This document shows positions 34,433 through 42,397 of a stretch of DNA of 64,000 bases, piece by piece. Below the pieces are notes generated by a model, which saw only the letters and a program-made list of their open reading frames with translations, had not been told where the DNA came from and did no database searches. The translations under genes were made by a program, and so were the position numbers. Position 1 is the stretch's first letter. Every line of letters starts with the position of its first letter. This DNA comes from Paludisphaera mucosa (GTDB lineage Bacteria; Planctomycetota; Planctomycetia; Isosphaerales; Isosphaeraceae): contig NZ_JARRAG010000002.1 of assembly GCF_029589435.1 (NCBI RefSeq), positions 4,154,001-4,218,000 of the forward strand, in the 5' to 3' direction.

Positions 34433-36001
34433 ATGGCGTCGTACAACGAGACGGATGACGGGTATGGGTACGACGCGCCGCCGCCGAGGCCGACGACCCC
34501 GCCGGTGAGGCGGGGGTTCGTGATGATCCTGGCGCTCCTGAGCCTGGCGGTGCTGGCGGTCTACGGCGTGCCGTTCGTGGCCGAGCGGGCCGGGCGGGCG
34601 TGGGAGGCGGGGCGGGCGCAGTCGGCGTCGGCGGCGCTGGCGAAGCTGGACGAGCAGGGGGCGGTGAGCCAGGCCTCGCGGCTCTTCCGGCTGGCGACGA
34701 CGGCCGTCTCGCCGGCGGTCGTGAACGTCCGGTCGTTCCGCGGCAATCCCGGCGTCGGCCGCCACGGGCTGCAGCTCGGCGTCCCGCCCAGCCAGCGCGA
34801 GGGGGTCCGCAGCGAGCTGGGCTCGGGCGTGGTGATCGACGCGGCCGCCGGCTACATCGTCACCAACAACCACGTCATCCAGGACGCCGAGCAGATCGTC
34901 GTGCGCCTCGGCCCCCGCGACGACGTCCCGGCGCGGCTGGTCGGGGCCGACCCCAAGACCGACCTGGCGGTGCTGCAGGTCAAGACCCCGCTCAAGACCG
35001 CCGCGCAGTGGGGGGATTCGAACAAGCTGGACATCGGCGACTGGGTGCTGGCGATCGGCAGCCCCCTGGGCTTTGACCACTCGGTGACGGCGGGGATCGT
35101 CTCGGCGACCGAGCGGAACGACCTGCGGATCGCCGAGTACGAGTCGTTCATCCAGACCGACGCCGCGATCAACCCGGGCAACTCGGGGGGGCCGCTGGTC
35201 GACCTCTCGGGGCGGATCGTCGGCATCAACACGGCGATCATCACCCAGTCGGGCGGCTACGAGGGCATCGGCCTGGCGATCCCCTCGTCGCTGGCGAAGC
35301 GGATCGTCGACGCCCTGATCAAGGACGGCAAGGTGACCCGGGGCTTCCTGGGCGTGGCCATGCAGCCGCTCGACGGCGAGACCGCGCGGGCGCTGAAGCT
35401 CCCGGGGGGGGCCGGCGGCGTGGTCGTGGGTGGCGTGCTCCCCGACGGCCCGGCCGCCCGCGCCGACCTGCACCCCGGCGACGTCATCGTCTCGCTCGAC
35501 GGCCGCCCCGTCCACGACCCGACCGGCCTGCGGTACGTCACGGCCGACCTGGGCGCGGGGGTCGACGTCCCGGTCGTCTACTACCGCGACGGCGCCGAGC
35601 GCACGGCGACCGTGAAGCTGACCGAATCGCCCACGAACCCCGAGATCGCCCCCCTGGGCTTCCGCGTCAAGGAGGCGAGCGCCCCGGAGGGGGACGGCAA
35701 GCCCCGGACGATCGTGGAGGTCGACCGCGTGGTCGCCGCCGGCCCCGCCTTCAACGCCGGCCTCCGGCCCGGGATGTGGATCGTCGCGGTCGGCAAGACG
35801 CCGGTCGAGTCGCTGATGCAGTTCCTCGCGCTGATCCGCAACTTCGACCTCGAACGCCAGCTCCCCCTCGTCGTCTTCTCCCAGGACGGCCGCGGCACGG
35901 GCCTCGTCATCCTCGGCCCCAAGGCCATGCAGGACCAGCCGCCGGGGCAGGCGGCGCCGGACGTCCCGCCGGCCCTCCCGCCGGTCGCCCCCACGCCCTG
36001 A
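34433..36001 (+). CDS. HtrA/DegP-like serine protease with two PDZ domains
   Basis: A 522-aa protease. One N-terminal TM segment (about 29-50) anchors a periplasmic trypsin fold with triad His147 (TNNHV), Asp177 (KTDLAV) and Ser251 (GNSGGP). Two PDZ domains follow (about 305-400 and 410-500). It degrades or refolds damaged envelope proteins. The first 26 residues are cytoplasmic and acidic/Pro-rich. A TTG 39 bp upstream could lengthen it, but ATG 34433 fits better. It begins a run of plus-strand envelope genes. Confidence 0.92.
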   Translation: MASYNETDDGYGYDAPPPRPTTPPVRRGFVMILALLSLAVLAVYGVPFVAERAGRAWEAGRAQSASAALAKLDEQGAVSQASRLFRLATTAVSPAVVNVRSFRGNPGVGRHGLQLGVPPSQREGVRSELGSGVVIDAAAGYIVTNNHVIQDAEQIVVRLGPRDDVPARLVGADPKTDLAVLQVKTPLKTAAQWGDSNKLDIGDWVLAIGSPLGFDHSVTAGIVSATERNDLRIAEYESFIQTDAAINPGNSGGPLVDLSGRIVGINTAIITQSGGYEGIGLAIPSSLAKRIVDALIKDGKVTRGFLGVAMQPLDGETARALKLPGGAGGVVVGGVLPDGPAARADLHPGDVIVSLDGRPVHDPTGLRYVTADLGAGVDVPVVYYRDGAERTATVKLTESPTNPEIAPLGFRVKEASAPEGDGKPRTIVEVDRVVAAGPAFNAGLRPGMWIVAVGKTPVESLMQFLALIRNFDLERQLPLVVFSQDGRGTGLVILGPKAMQDQPPGQAAPDVPPALPPVAPTP

Positions 36002-36037
36002 GCCGGGCGGCCGAAGGCTCCTCGCCCGGGTTTGGCG

Positions 36038-36065
36038 CTGACAGGATCGCGGATCCGGCTAAAAT
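36038..36065 (+). promoter_or_regulatory. Promoter of the lipase-like gene
   Basis: CTGACA (36038-36043), 16-bp spacer, TAAAAT (36060-36065); each box differs from consensus at one base. The leader to ATG 36119 is about 47 nt. Confidence 0.6.
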
Positions 36066-36118
36066 CCCCGCCGAGTTCCTGTCGACGGCGACGGCCGGGC
36101 CATGGAGACGTGCGGCGG

Positions 36119-38029
36119 ATGAGACGGCGATGGTGGGGGGCCTGGCTGCTGGCGGCGGTCGTCGCGACGACGGCGGCGGGCGGCTGCGCCTCGATCGTCG
36201 TCCATCAGCGGCCGATCGTCGGCCGGGAGACGCACGAGGTCGTCGAGACGACCTCGCAGGGGCCGGCGGGTAACCGCCGTGCGCACGCGCTGATCCGGAC
36301 CGGGCTGGAGCTGGACCGGAAGCACCCGGCCTGGGCGATCACCTATTTCCGCGACGCGGCCCTGGAGGCCTTGCCCGCCCTCTCGGCGGCCGAGGGCTCG
36401 CCGGAGGCGGTCGACGGCCGCGCCACGTACCGCCGCGCGATCGAGTACCTGCTGGCCACGGCCGACCGCCGGGTGAAGTCCGAGCGGATCTCGTGGCGGG
36501 CGGCGATGGAGCAGTCGGGGACGGCCGTGGCGGGGCGGGTCGCCCTGTACGACGCCGCGCTCTGGCAGGAGGTCTTGCCGGCCCAGCAGTTCGAGGTGAA
36601 GGGCTTCCGGCGGACGATGGGGCAGGGCGGCGTCGGCGCGCCGGTCGTGATCCGCATGGCCCGCAGCGTCGAGAACCGCGTGAGGACGGTCGAGGGCGCC
36701 GTCGACCTGACCGACCCGTCGGAGAAGCACTTCCCGCTGCAGCTCTTCCGCTCGGCCTCGGCCGTCGTCCGCCCCGGCGGGCCGGGCGGCCCGAAGGCGG
36801 TCCTGGAGCTGCGCGACCCGGTGCGCGAGCCCGACATGACGTGGACCCGCGGCGACGGCCCGGCGCTCCCGCTGGCCTACGACATGACCATCGGCCTCGC
36901 CCGCCAGTTCCACGAGGGGAACCTCGACCTCATCGGCAGCCTCGGCGTCCTCTACCCCTCGGAGTACGACGGCCGGACGGGCCTCTTCATGATGGATCCG
37001 TACCAGCCCGGCAAGATCCCGGTCGTCTTCGTCCACGGCCTGATGTCCAGCCCCGGCGCCTGGTCCAACGCCCTGAACGAGCTTCGGGGCGACCCCGAGC
37101 TGCGCAAGAAGTACCAGTTCTGGATGTTCTTCTACTCCACAGGCAACCCGATCCTGACCTCGGCCGCCCGCCTGCGGTCGTCGTTGATCTCGATCCGCGA
37201 CGAGTTCGACCCGATGGAGCGGGACCCGGCGCTCGACGACATGATCCTGATCGGCCACAGCATGGGGGGCGTTTTGACCCGGCTGATGGTCAGCGACAGC
37301 GAGAGCCGGCTCTGGCAGGCCGCGACGGCGAAGTCGCCGGACGACGTCGTGCTGGCCGACGAGCCCAAGCGGATGCTGATGGATTCGATGTTCTTCGCGC
37401 CCGTGCCGACCGTCAAGCGGGCCGTCTTCGTGGCGACGCCGCACCACGGCAGCCCCCTGGGGGACGCCTGGATCGGCCGGGTCGCCTCGCGGCTGATCCG
37501 CGTGCCGAAGGACGTCCTGGACGTCCAGGGGGCGCTGGCGAAGCTCAACGGCGGCGACGACGTCTCGTGGGACTTCAAGAACCGCCGCTACGCCACCAGC
37601 GTCGCGCAGCTCGGCCTGACCAATCCGGTCCTCCAGGCGGTCTCCACGCTGCCGATCCGCGAGGACCTGCCGTACCACTCGATCATCGGCTTCAACGGCA
37701 AGGAGCCGCTCCCCACCGGCGGCGACGGCGTCGTGCCGTACCTGAGCGCCCACATCGACGGCGCGATGACCGAGCTGATCGTCTCCAGCGGCCACACGGC
37801 GCAGGAGACCGAGCCCGCGATCGCCGAGATGCGCCGGATCCTGATCCTCCACCACAAGGAATACGCCGCCGACCGCCGCGCGATCGCCGCCGGCTCGCCG
37901 CCGACCCTCCACGCCGCCCGTCCCGACGGCCCCACCCCCCTCCGGTTCGACGAGGCCGCCGCCGACCCCCGGATCAAGGCCCAGGTCGCCCACGACCAGG
38001 AGCCCCTCGACCTCCGCCTGATCCGCTGA
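36119..38029 (+). CDS. Lipase-like alpha/beta hydrolase lipoprotein
   Basis: A 636-aa protein with signal peptide 'LLAAVVATTAAGGCAS', a lipobox-like AGGC. The N-terminal half (about 30-300) has no recognised domain. The C-terminal half is an alpha/beta hydrolase: 'VVFVHGLMSSPGAW' (oxyanion hole), 'LIGHSMGGVLTRL' (Ser nucleophile) and 'SSGHTAQE' (His). This is the layout of lipases and PGAP1-like acyl-hydrolases. It lies 117 bp after the protease with its own promoter. Substrate unknown. Confidence 0.87.
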   Translation: MRRRWWGAWLLAAVVATTAAGGCASIVVHQRPIVGRETHEVVETTSQGPAGNRRAHALIRTGLELDRKHPAWAITYFRDAALEALPALSAAEGSPEAVDGRATYRRAIEYLLATADRRVKSERISWRAAMEQSGTAVAGRVALYDAALWQEVLPAQQFEVKGFRRTMGQGGVGAPVVIRMARSVENRVRTVEGAVDLTDPSEKHFPLQLFRSASAVVRPGGPGGPKAVLELRDPVREPDMTWTRGDGPALPLAYDMTIGLARQFHEGNLDLIGSLGVLYPSEYDGRTGLFMMDPYQPGKIPVVFVHGLMSSPGAWSNALNELRGDPELRKKYQFWMFFYSTGNPILTSAARLRSSLISIRDEFDPMERDPALDDMILIGHSMGGVLTRLMVSDSESRLWQAATAKSPDDVVLADEPKRMLMDSMFFAPVPTVKRAVFVATPHHGSPLGDAWIGRVASRLIRVPKDVLDVQGALAKLNGGDDVSWDFKNRRYATSVAQLGLTNPVLQAVSTLPIREDLPYHSIIGFNGKEPLPTGGDGVVPYLSAHIDGAMTELIVSSGHTAQETEPAIAEMRRILILHHKEYAADRRAIAAGSPPTLHAARPDGPTPLRFDEAAADPRIKAQVAHDQEPLDLRLIR

Positions 38030-38161
38030 CGCGGCCCCTCGGCACGCGGGCCGCTCGACTTGACGAAAAATCGCCGCCCGGGTACAAGCCCCCCGAATCC
38101 ACGCCGTCCGCACGGTCGACGGCGCGCGCCCCGTGCGGACTTCGAGAAAGCGAGAATCCCG

Positions 38162-39226
38162 ATGCGGACCCCGACCCGGCTGCGACTCGCCGCCCTTAGC
38201 GTCGTCCTCGGACTCACGCCGCTGACCGCGGCCCGGGCGCAGAAGCCGCCCGACGTCGTCGTCGGCCAGGCGAGCCAGGCGATGAGCGAGGTCACGCGCA
38301 ACCCCAAGACGGGCATGCCCCGGCTGGTCATGCGCAAGGCCCAGGGGATCGCGATCATCCCGGGCATGTTCAAGGCCGGCTTCGTCATCGGCGCCCGGTT
38401 CGGCCGCGGCGTTCTGCTCGTCCGCCAGCCCGACGGCACCTGGAGCAACCCGGTCTTCATCCACCTGATGGGCGGCAGCTTCGGGTTCCAGGCCGGGGCG
38501 CAGAAAACCGACCTGATCCTGGTCTTCCAGACCCAGCGCGGGCTCGACCGCTTCATCAAAGGGCGCGACAAGCTGACCCTGGGCGTCGACGTCGGCGCGG
38601 CGGCCGGGCCGGTCGGCAAGCGGTTCGAGGCCGGCACCGACGTCGCCCTGAAGTCGGAGATCCTCTCGTACTCCAACAGCCGCGGCGTCTTCGCCGGCGT
38701 CTCGGCCGAGGGGGGCACGCTCCAGATCGACTGGCGGGCCAACATGAACTACTACGGCCGGCCGGTCTCCGTCGGCGAGATCCTCGCCATCAACAGCACG
38801 CTCCCCGTCCCCGTCGAGGCCGAGTCGCTCCAGGCCCTCCTCGCCGAGAAGACCGCCTCGCCCGTCCCGGTCGCCCCCGGCGAGGTGATCCAGGGCGAGA
38901 CCATCATCCTCGAAGGCGACGACGTCGTCGCGCCCCGGACCACTCGCGCGACGCCCGCGCCCCGGACCCGCCCCCGCGTCGTCCGCCCCGAGCCGATCGT
39001 CGAGGACGGCGACCTCGACCCGCTCCCGAGCGCCAAGCCGGCCCCGCGGCCCTCGACCGACGCCAACGACGAGGACCTGCCGTCCGCCGTCCCCGACCCG
39101 CGTCCGGCGCGTCCCGAGAATCAGCCCCTGCCCAGGGTCGAGTCGAAGCCCAAGCCGAAGCCCAGCGCCGAGCCCGACGACATCGACCTGGACGACGTCC
39201 CGCCCCTCGACCCGCCCAAGCCCTGA
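38162..39226 (+). CDS. SYLF (Ysc84)-domain exported protein
   Basis: A 354-aa protein with a signal peptide ('LAALSVVLGLTPLTAARAQ'), a SYLF lipid-binding domain (about residues 40-215) with 'AQGIAIIPGMFKAGFVIGARFGRG' split over its core, and an acidic/Pro-rich low-complexity tail from about residue 235. SYLF domains bind phosphoinositides in eukaryotes; in bacteria the role is unclear. GAGAA lies upstream of the ATG. It follows the lipase gene by 132 bp. Confidence 0.87.
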   Translation: MRTPTRLRLAALSVVLGLTPLTAARAQKPPDVVVGQASQAMSEVTRNPKTGMPRLVMRKAQGIAIIPGMFKAGFVIGARFGRGVLLVRQPDGTWSNPVFIHLMGGSFGFQAGAQKTDLILVFQTQRGLDRFIKGRDKLTLGVDVGAAAGPVGKRFEAGTDVALKSEILSYSNSRGVFAGVSAEGGTLQIDWRANMNYYGRPVSVGEILAINSTLPVPVEAESLQALLAEKTASPVPVAPGEVIQGETIILEGDDVVAPRTTRATPAPRTRPRVVRPEPIVEDGDLDPLPSAKPAPRPSTDANDEDLPSAVPDPRPARPENQPLPRVESKPKPKPSAEPDDIDLDDVPPLDPPKP

Positions 39227-39260
39227 CCCGACCACCGCATGTCAAGCGAGGAGGCGACCG

Positions 39261-39668
39261 ATGGGAGCCTGGGGACACGGCGGCTTCGAGAACGACGATG
39301 CAGCCGACTTCGTGGCCGACCTCCTGGCCGACCCGACGTGGAAGCCGGTTGCGGAGGCCCTGAACACCGTCCTAGACGCCGAGGACGACTGGCTCGAAGC
39401 GCCGACGGCGTCGGTCGCGATCGCCGCGGCCGAGGTCGTCGCCATCGCCCTCGGCAGGCCGGCGGCCGAACTCCCCGACGGGCTCCCCGACTGGATCTCG
39501 AGACGCGAGGCCCCGGAGCCGAAGCTCGTCGAGAAGGCCCGGCTCGCCATCGAGCGGATCCTCCAGGATTCGGAGTTGAAGGACCTCTGGGAGGAGACCC
39601 CGGACTCGGCGGCATGGCATGAAGAGATGGAGAGCCTGTCTCGCCGGGTGAGCGGGGCCGGCTCCTAG
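39261..39668 (+). CDS. DUF4259 family protein
   Basis: A 135-aa cytoplasmic protein starting MGAWGHGGFENDDAADFV, the DUF4259 signature, with an all-helical body. Function unknown in the family. GAGGAGG lies about six bases upstream of the ATG. It is 34 bp after the SYLF gene and probably cotranscribed with it. Confidence 0.88.
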   Translation: MGAWGHGGFENDDAADFVADLLADPTWKPVAEALNTVLDAEDDWLEAPTASVAIAAAEVVAIALGRPAAELPDGLPDWISRREAPEPKLVEKARLAIERILQDSELKDLWEETPDSAAWHEEMESLSRRVSGAGS

Positions 39669-39779
39669 CTCCCGGGTCGCCGATGGAAGCGACTCGCGGG
39701 CCGGTCGATTCCCCGACGCCCGCCGATCCGGTATCCTGAGGCTCGCGATCGGCGAGGCGAGCAAGACCGGGGGACGACG

Positions 39780-40328
39780 ATGAGCGAGCGCATCCTGCTG
39801 CGGACGGGCGAGGCGTTGGTGGAAGGGGCCGAGGACTACCTCTGCGCCGAGCCGGAGATCGTGATCGGCGAGTTCGACGGCCCCGTCGGCCAGGCGTTCG
39901 CGAACCTGATCGGCGACCAGGTGAAGGGGCACTCGCGGGTCTTCGCGATCCTCAACAGCGACGTCCAGGTCCGGCCCGCGACCATCATGGTCAGCAAGGT
40001 CACGGTCAAGAGCGCCGAGTACACGAACATCCTGATGGGCACCGTGCAGGCCGCGATCGCCCACGGCGTCCTCGACGCCGTCCGCTCGGGCGACATCCCC
40101 CGCGACAAGGTGAACGACCTGGGGATCATCTACTCGGTCTGGCTCGACCCCGCCGTGGTCGAGGTCGACGACCTCGACCACAAGGCCCTCTTCGACGTCC
40201 ACCGCGAGGCCACCGCCAAGGTCATCCGCAAGGCCCTGCGCAACGAGCCGACGATCGACTGGCTCCTGGAGAACCAGGATCAGGTCGAGCACTACTTCCA
40301 CAAGCTGGGCCTCGACGGCGAGCTCTGA
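39780..40328 (+). CDS. fae: Formaldehyde-activating enzyme (Fae)
   Basis: A 182-aa protein matching Fae: 'EIVIGEFDGPVGQAFANLIGD' region, 'HSRVFAILNSDVQVRPATIM', and 'NILMGTVQAAIAHGV'. Fae condenses formaldehyde with tetrahydromethanopterin. The catalytic His typically near residue 17-22 of short Fae proteins is not obvious in this longer N-terminus, so activity needs care. No other H4MPT genes are nearby. It stands in a plus-strand run with DUF4259 and VOC genes. Confidence 0.88.
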   Translation: MSERILLRTGEALVEGAEDYLCAEPEIVIGEFDGPVGQAFANLIGDQVKGHSRVFAILNSDVQVRPATIMVSKVTVKSAEYTNILMGTVQAAIAHGVLDAVRSGDIPRDKVNDLGIIYSVWLDPAVVEVDDLDHKALFDVHREATAKVIRKALRNEPTIDWLLENQDQVEHYFHKLGLDGEL

Positions 40329-40385
40329 TCGCGTCGACCCGACCCTCGAATCTCAAGGCCGTCCCCACGTCACCCCGGAGCGGTC

Positions 40386-40802
40386 ATGGAAAAAGATCCC
40401 CCGACGATCGACATCTTCCCGCGCACGGTCGCGGCCTGGCTGTCCGTCCGCGACAGCCAGCGGGCCGTCGCCTTCTACAAGGCGGCGTTCGACGCCGTGG
40501 AGTCCTTCCGCCTCGAAGACCCGGACGGCGCCCTGGTCGCCAGGCTCTCGATCGACGGCTCGGAATTCTGGGTGGGCGACGAGTCCCCCGAGCACGGCAA
40601 CTTCAGCCCCGAGTCCCTCGGCGGCGGCACGGCGCGGATGATCCTGACCGTGCCCGACCCCGACGTCGTCTTCGCCCGGGCGCTGAAGGCCGGCGCCTCG
40701 GAAGTCCACCCCGTCCGCGAGGAACACGGCTGGCGTCTGGGACGCGTCGTCGACCCCTTCGGCCACCACTGGGAGATCGGCTGCCCGGCCTCGGCATCCT
40801 GA
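40386..40802 (+). CDS. VOC/glyoxalase superfamily protein (PhnB-like)
   Basis: A 138-aa protein with paired beta-alpha-beta-beta-beta units: 'VAAWLSVRDSQRAVAFYKAAF' (first) and 'ARMILTVPDPDVVFARALKAGA' (second), ending 'VVDPFGHHWEIG'. This is the PhnB-like VOC layout; such proteins bind a metal or small molecule. It is 57 bp after fae, so C1 or aldehyde chemistry is possible but inferred. Confidence 0.87.
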   Translation: MEKDPPTIDIFPRTVAAWLSVRDSQRAVAFYKAAFDAVESFRLEDPDGALVARLSIDGSEFWVGDESPEHGNFSPESLGGGTARMILTVPDPDVVFARALKAGASEVHPVREEHGWRLGRVVDPFGHHWEIGCPASAS

Positions 40803-40808
40803 CCGCGG

Positions 40809-41063
40809 TCACAACGAACGATTTCTCAGCCGTTCCAGCGTGGCGACGTCGTCGGCGAAGTCTTCCGGGGTCGGTCGATGGATCGGGATTTTCCGGCCCG
40901 TGAGTTCCTGCTCGAACTCGACGCGGCTCATTCCCGCCATCTTCGCGGCGGGCCAAAGATTCAACCTGCCGATGTCGAACAGGCGGCAGGCGATCTCGAC
41001 GACGGCCTCACGTTCCGTCATGCCCGCCTGCTGCAGCGTCTCATCGGAGATCACGACGGGCAT
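40809..41063 (-). CDS. UPF0175 family protein (antitoxin-like), orphan
   Basis: An 84-aa protein with 'REAVVEIACRLFDIGRLNLWPAAKMAGMSRVEFEQEL', split over two helices, the UPF0175 pattern. Family members often sit beside PIN-domain DUF3368 genes as antitoxins; no such partner is next to it here, as the next gene downstream is the convergent VOC gene six bases away. GGGAG lies eight bases before the ATG at 41063. It may be a remnant module in the accessory patch. Confidence 0.8.
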   Translation of the reverse strand: MPVVISDETLQQAGMTEREAVVEIACRLFDIGRLNLWPAAKMAGMSRVEFEQELTGRKIPIHRPTPEDFADDVATLERLRNRSL

Positions 41064-41155
41064 GGCCGGAACTCCCGTAGGCTGGGATCGGTGATTTCCC
41101 CTCCCGATCACCCCATCCTACATCTCCGGAATCGAGGCCGTCGAGCGATCGCGAT

Positions 41156-41240
41156 TCATGCGATCACGCGCAGCTTCCGAAGGCAACGGGCCGCCTCGTC
41201 GCCCTTGCTGAAGCAGAAGGTCTGGCCGTTCCACGAACGC
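41156..41240 (-). pseudogene. Decayed C-terminus of a second aminotransferase
   Basis: Minus-strand translation reads FCFSKGDEAARCLRKLRVIA and then TGA. It matches the end of the aminotransferase at 43747 (FCFCKRDETLDEAARRLRKLRVLT) including the stop, with a four-residue deletion. The match fades upstream of 41240. It is a fragment of a paralogue, lying about 2.6 kb from the intact gene. Confidence 0.7.
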
Positions 41241-41344
41241 TGCTTCACTCACCACGAGGCAGCGGACTATCGCCGACTCGCAAGGAAGCGACGGGGGTTG
41301 CCGAAGCTGACGAAGGCGGGGAAAAGGGCGATCGGCGCCTATCC

Positions 41345-41797
41345 CTATTCCACTGCATCAGGTGGCGAGTCTTGAGCGTCGATGGCGGGTACAGGCCCCG
41401 GCTCAAGCAGGACCGTGGTCGAGGGCATCTGTTCGGCGATCCCGGGACGCTTCGGCATACGGGCACGGATGTCGTCGATCAGCTTTTGATGGGAGCGATT
41501 GGAGTGCCACCATCGGAAGAGCGAGATCAGCCCTTGGACGAGCAGCAGCCAGAAAGCAACGAGGTACGACGTGTAAATGCGGTTCGATTCAATGGTCGCC
41601 GTCTGAAGGGTGACGAGTATCGAAAGCGCTGTCGGCAGCATGGCGAGGGCGAAATTCAAGTGCAGCTGGCCTGTCGGTCCTTCCGCCAGGCGCTCGAATT
41701 CCGCCTCGGACAGCTCGTAAACCTTCAACTCGCCGAGCGGCGCGTAGACGACGATGGGGGGAGTAGGCCTAGGATTCTGATTCTTACGGGGCGGCAT
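41345..41797 (-). CDS. Two-TM membrane protein next to DUF1883
   Basis: A 150-aa protein, family not recognised. TM helices are at about 46-67 and 75-97. The N-terminal segment 'LKVYELSEAEFERL' and a C-terminal Pro-rich tail lie on the same side. It starts 3 bp after the DUF1883 stop, so translation is coupled. Its codons are less GC-rich at the third position than in neighbours, which suggests transfer. Confidence 0.75.
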   Translation of the reverse strand: MPPRKNQNPRPTPPIVVYAPLGELKVYELSEAEFERLAEGPTGQLHLNFALAMLPTALSILVTLQTATIESNRIYTSYLVAFWLLLVQGLISLFRWWHSNRSHQKLIDDIRARMPKRPGIAEQMPSTTVLLEPGPVPAIDAQDSPPDAVE

Positions 41798-41800
41798 CCG

Positions 41801-42079
41801 TTACCTCGTCGCTCCTACGCCGCGATGGAGCCTCACGCCGGCTTTGACAGTCCCGCCATAGCCGCCTAGATCGACGGCCAGGTGCCATCGACCCTGGTGC
41901 GGGGGTGAGAGCCGCATGGGCGACTGTTTCGCCAGCCCGCCGTAATATTGGAAGGCCCGCCCGGCACAGTAGTTTTCGAAGTTGGCCGTGTCTAGCAGCA
42001 TCACATTCGCCTGCCCGTCGAGCGTGACTTCAATCAGGTCGTCCGGGCCTACGTCGAACTCTTGGTGAAGGAAGTTCAT
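41801..42079 (-). CDS. DUF1883 family protein
   Basis: A 92-aa protein with 'DLIEVTLDGQANVMLLDTAN', 'RAFQYYGGLAKQSPMRL' and 'GRWHLAVDLGGYGGTVKAGV', the DUF1883 beta-rich domain. GAGGGAGA precedes the ATG at 42079. Function is unknown. The coupled two-TM gene and the accessory surroundings suggest a small membrane-linked module. The 200 bp upstream to the IS end hold an open frame but no supported gene. Confidence 0.85.
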   Translation of the reverse strand: MNFLHQEFDVGPDDLIEVTLDGQANVMLLDTANFENYCAGRAFQYYGGLAKQSPMRLSPPHQGRWHLAVDLGGYGGTVKAGVRLHRGVGATR

Positions 42080-42271
42080 GTCTCCCTCTCAAAGGCTGGA
42101 GGCTATGAGACGCCCCACATCCTCGGCGCATCAAACAAACCGGCTTTCCCGATTCTACAAGGTCATCCAGGATTCCTGCAGCCGATCTCTGCATCTCGGC
42201 TTTTGGATCGTACGCCGCATCTTCCGCCTTTATCCTCGGCTCCTTCATCCCAGAGGTTCGAGCCGCCCTCT

Positions 42272-42280
42272 CTCGGACGC
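42272..42280. repeat. Left 9-bp target site duplication of the IS
   Basis: CTCGGACGC immediately before the left inverted repeat, repeated exactly at 43580-43588 after the right end. Confidence 0.85.
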
Positions 42281-42299
42281 CAGGGCCAGCGCGCACTTA
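42281..42299 (+). repeat. Left terminal inverted repeat of the IS
   Basis: CAGGGCCAGCGCGCACTTA; partner at 43561-43579 differs at two positions. Confidence 0.85.
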
Positions 42300-42397
42300 T
42301 AGGTAGATTCGGCGGAGTCTGGCGGCTTGCGCCGGATCGAGTCATCGGTTAGACCATCTCCAGGCGGCGTCACGGCGCGGGGGACGGGGGTCGGTCG

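Noticed and set aside
30279-34508. A 1409-codon open frame on the plus strand across ggt and the LRR gene
   Set aside because: It is the antisense shadow of two well-supported minus-strand genes; the translated residues have no family pattern, and GC-rich wobble positions keep such frames open.
42030-42296. An 88-codon minus frame upstream of DUF1883, starting near MKEPRIKAEDA
   Set aside because: It overlaps the start of DUF1883, runs into the IS edge and has no recognisable domain. A real small gene is possible but I cannot support it.
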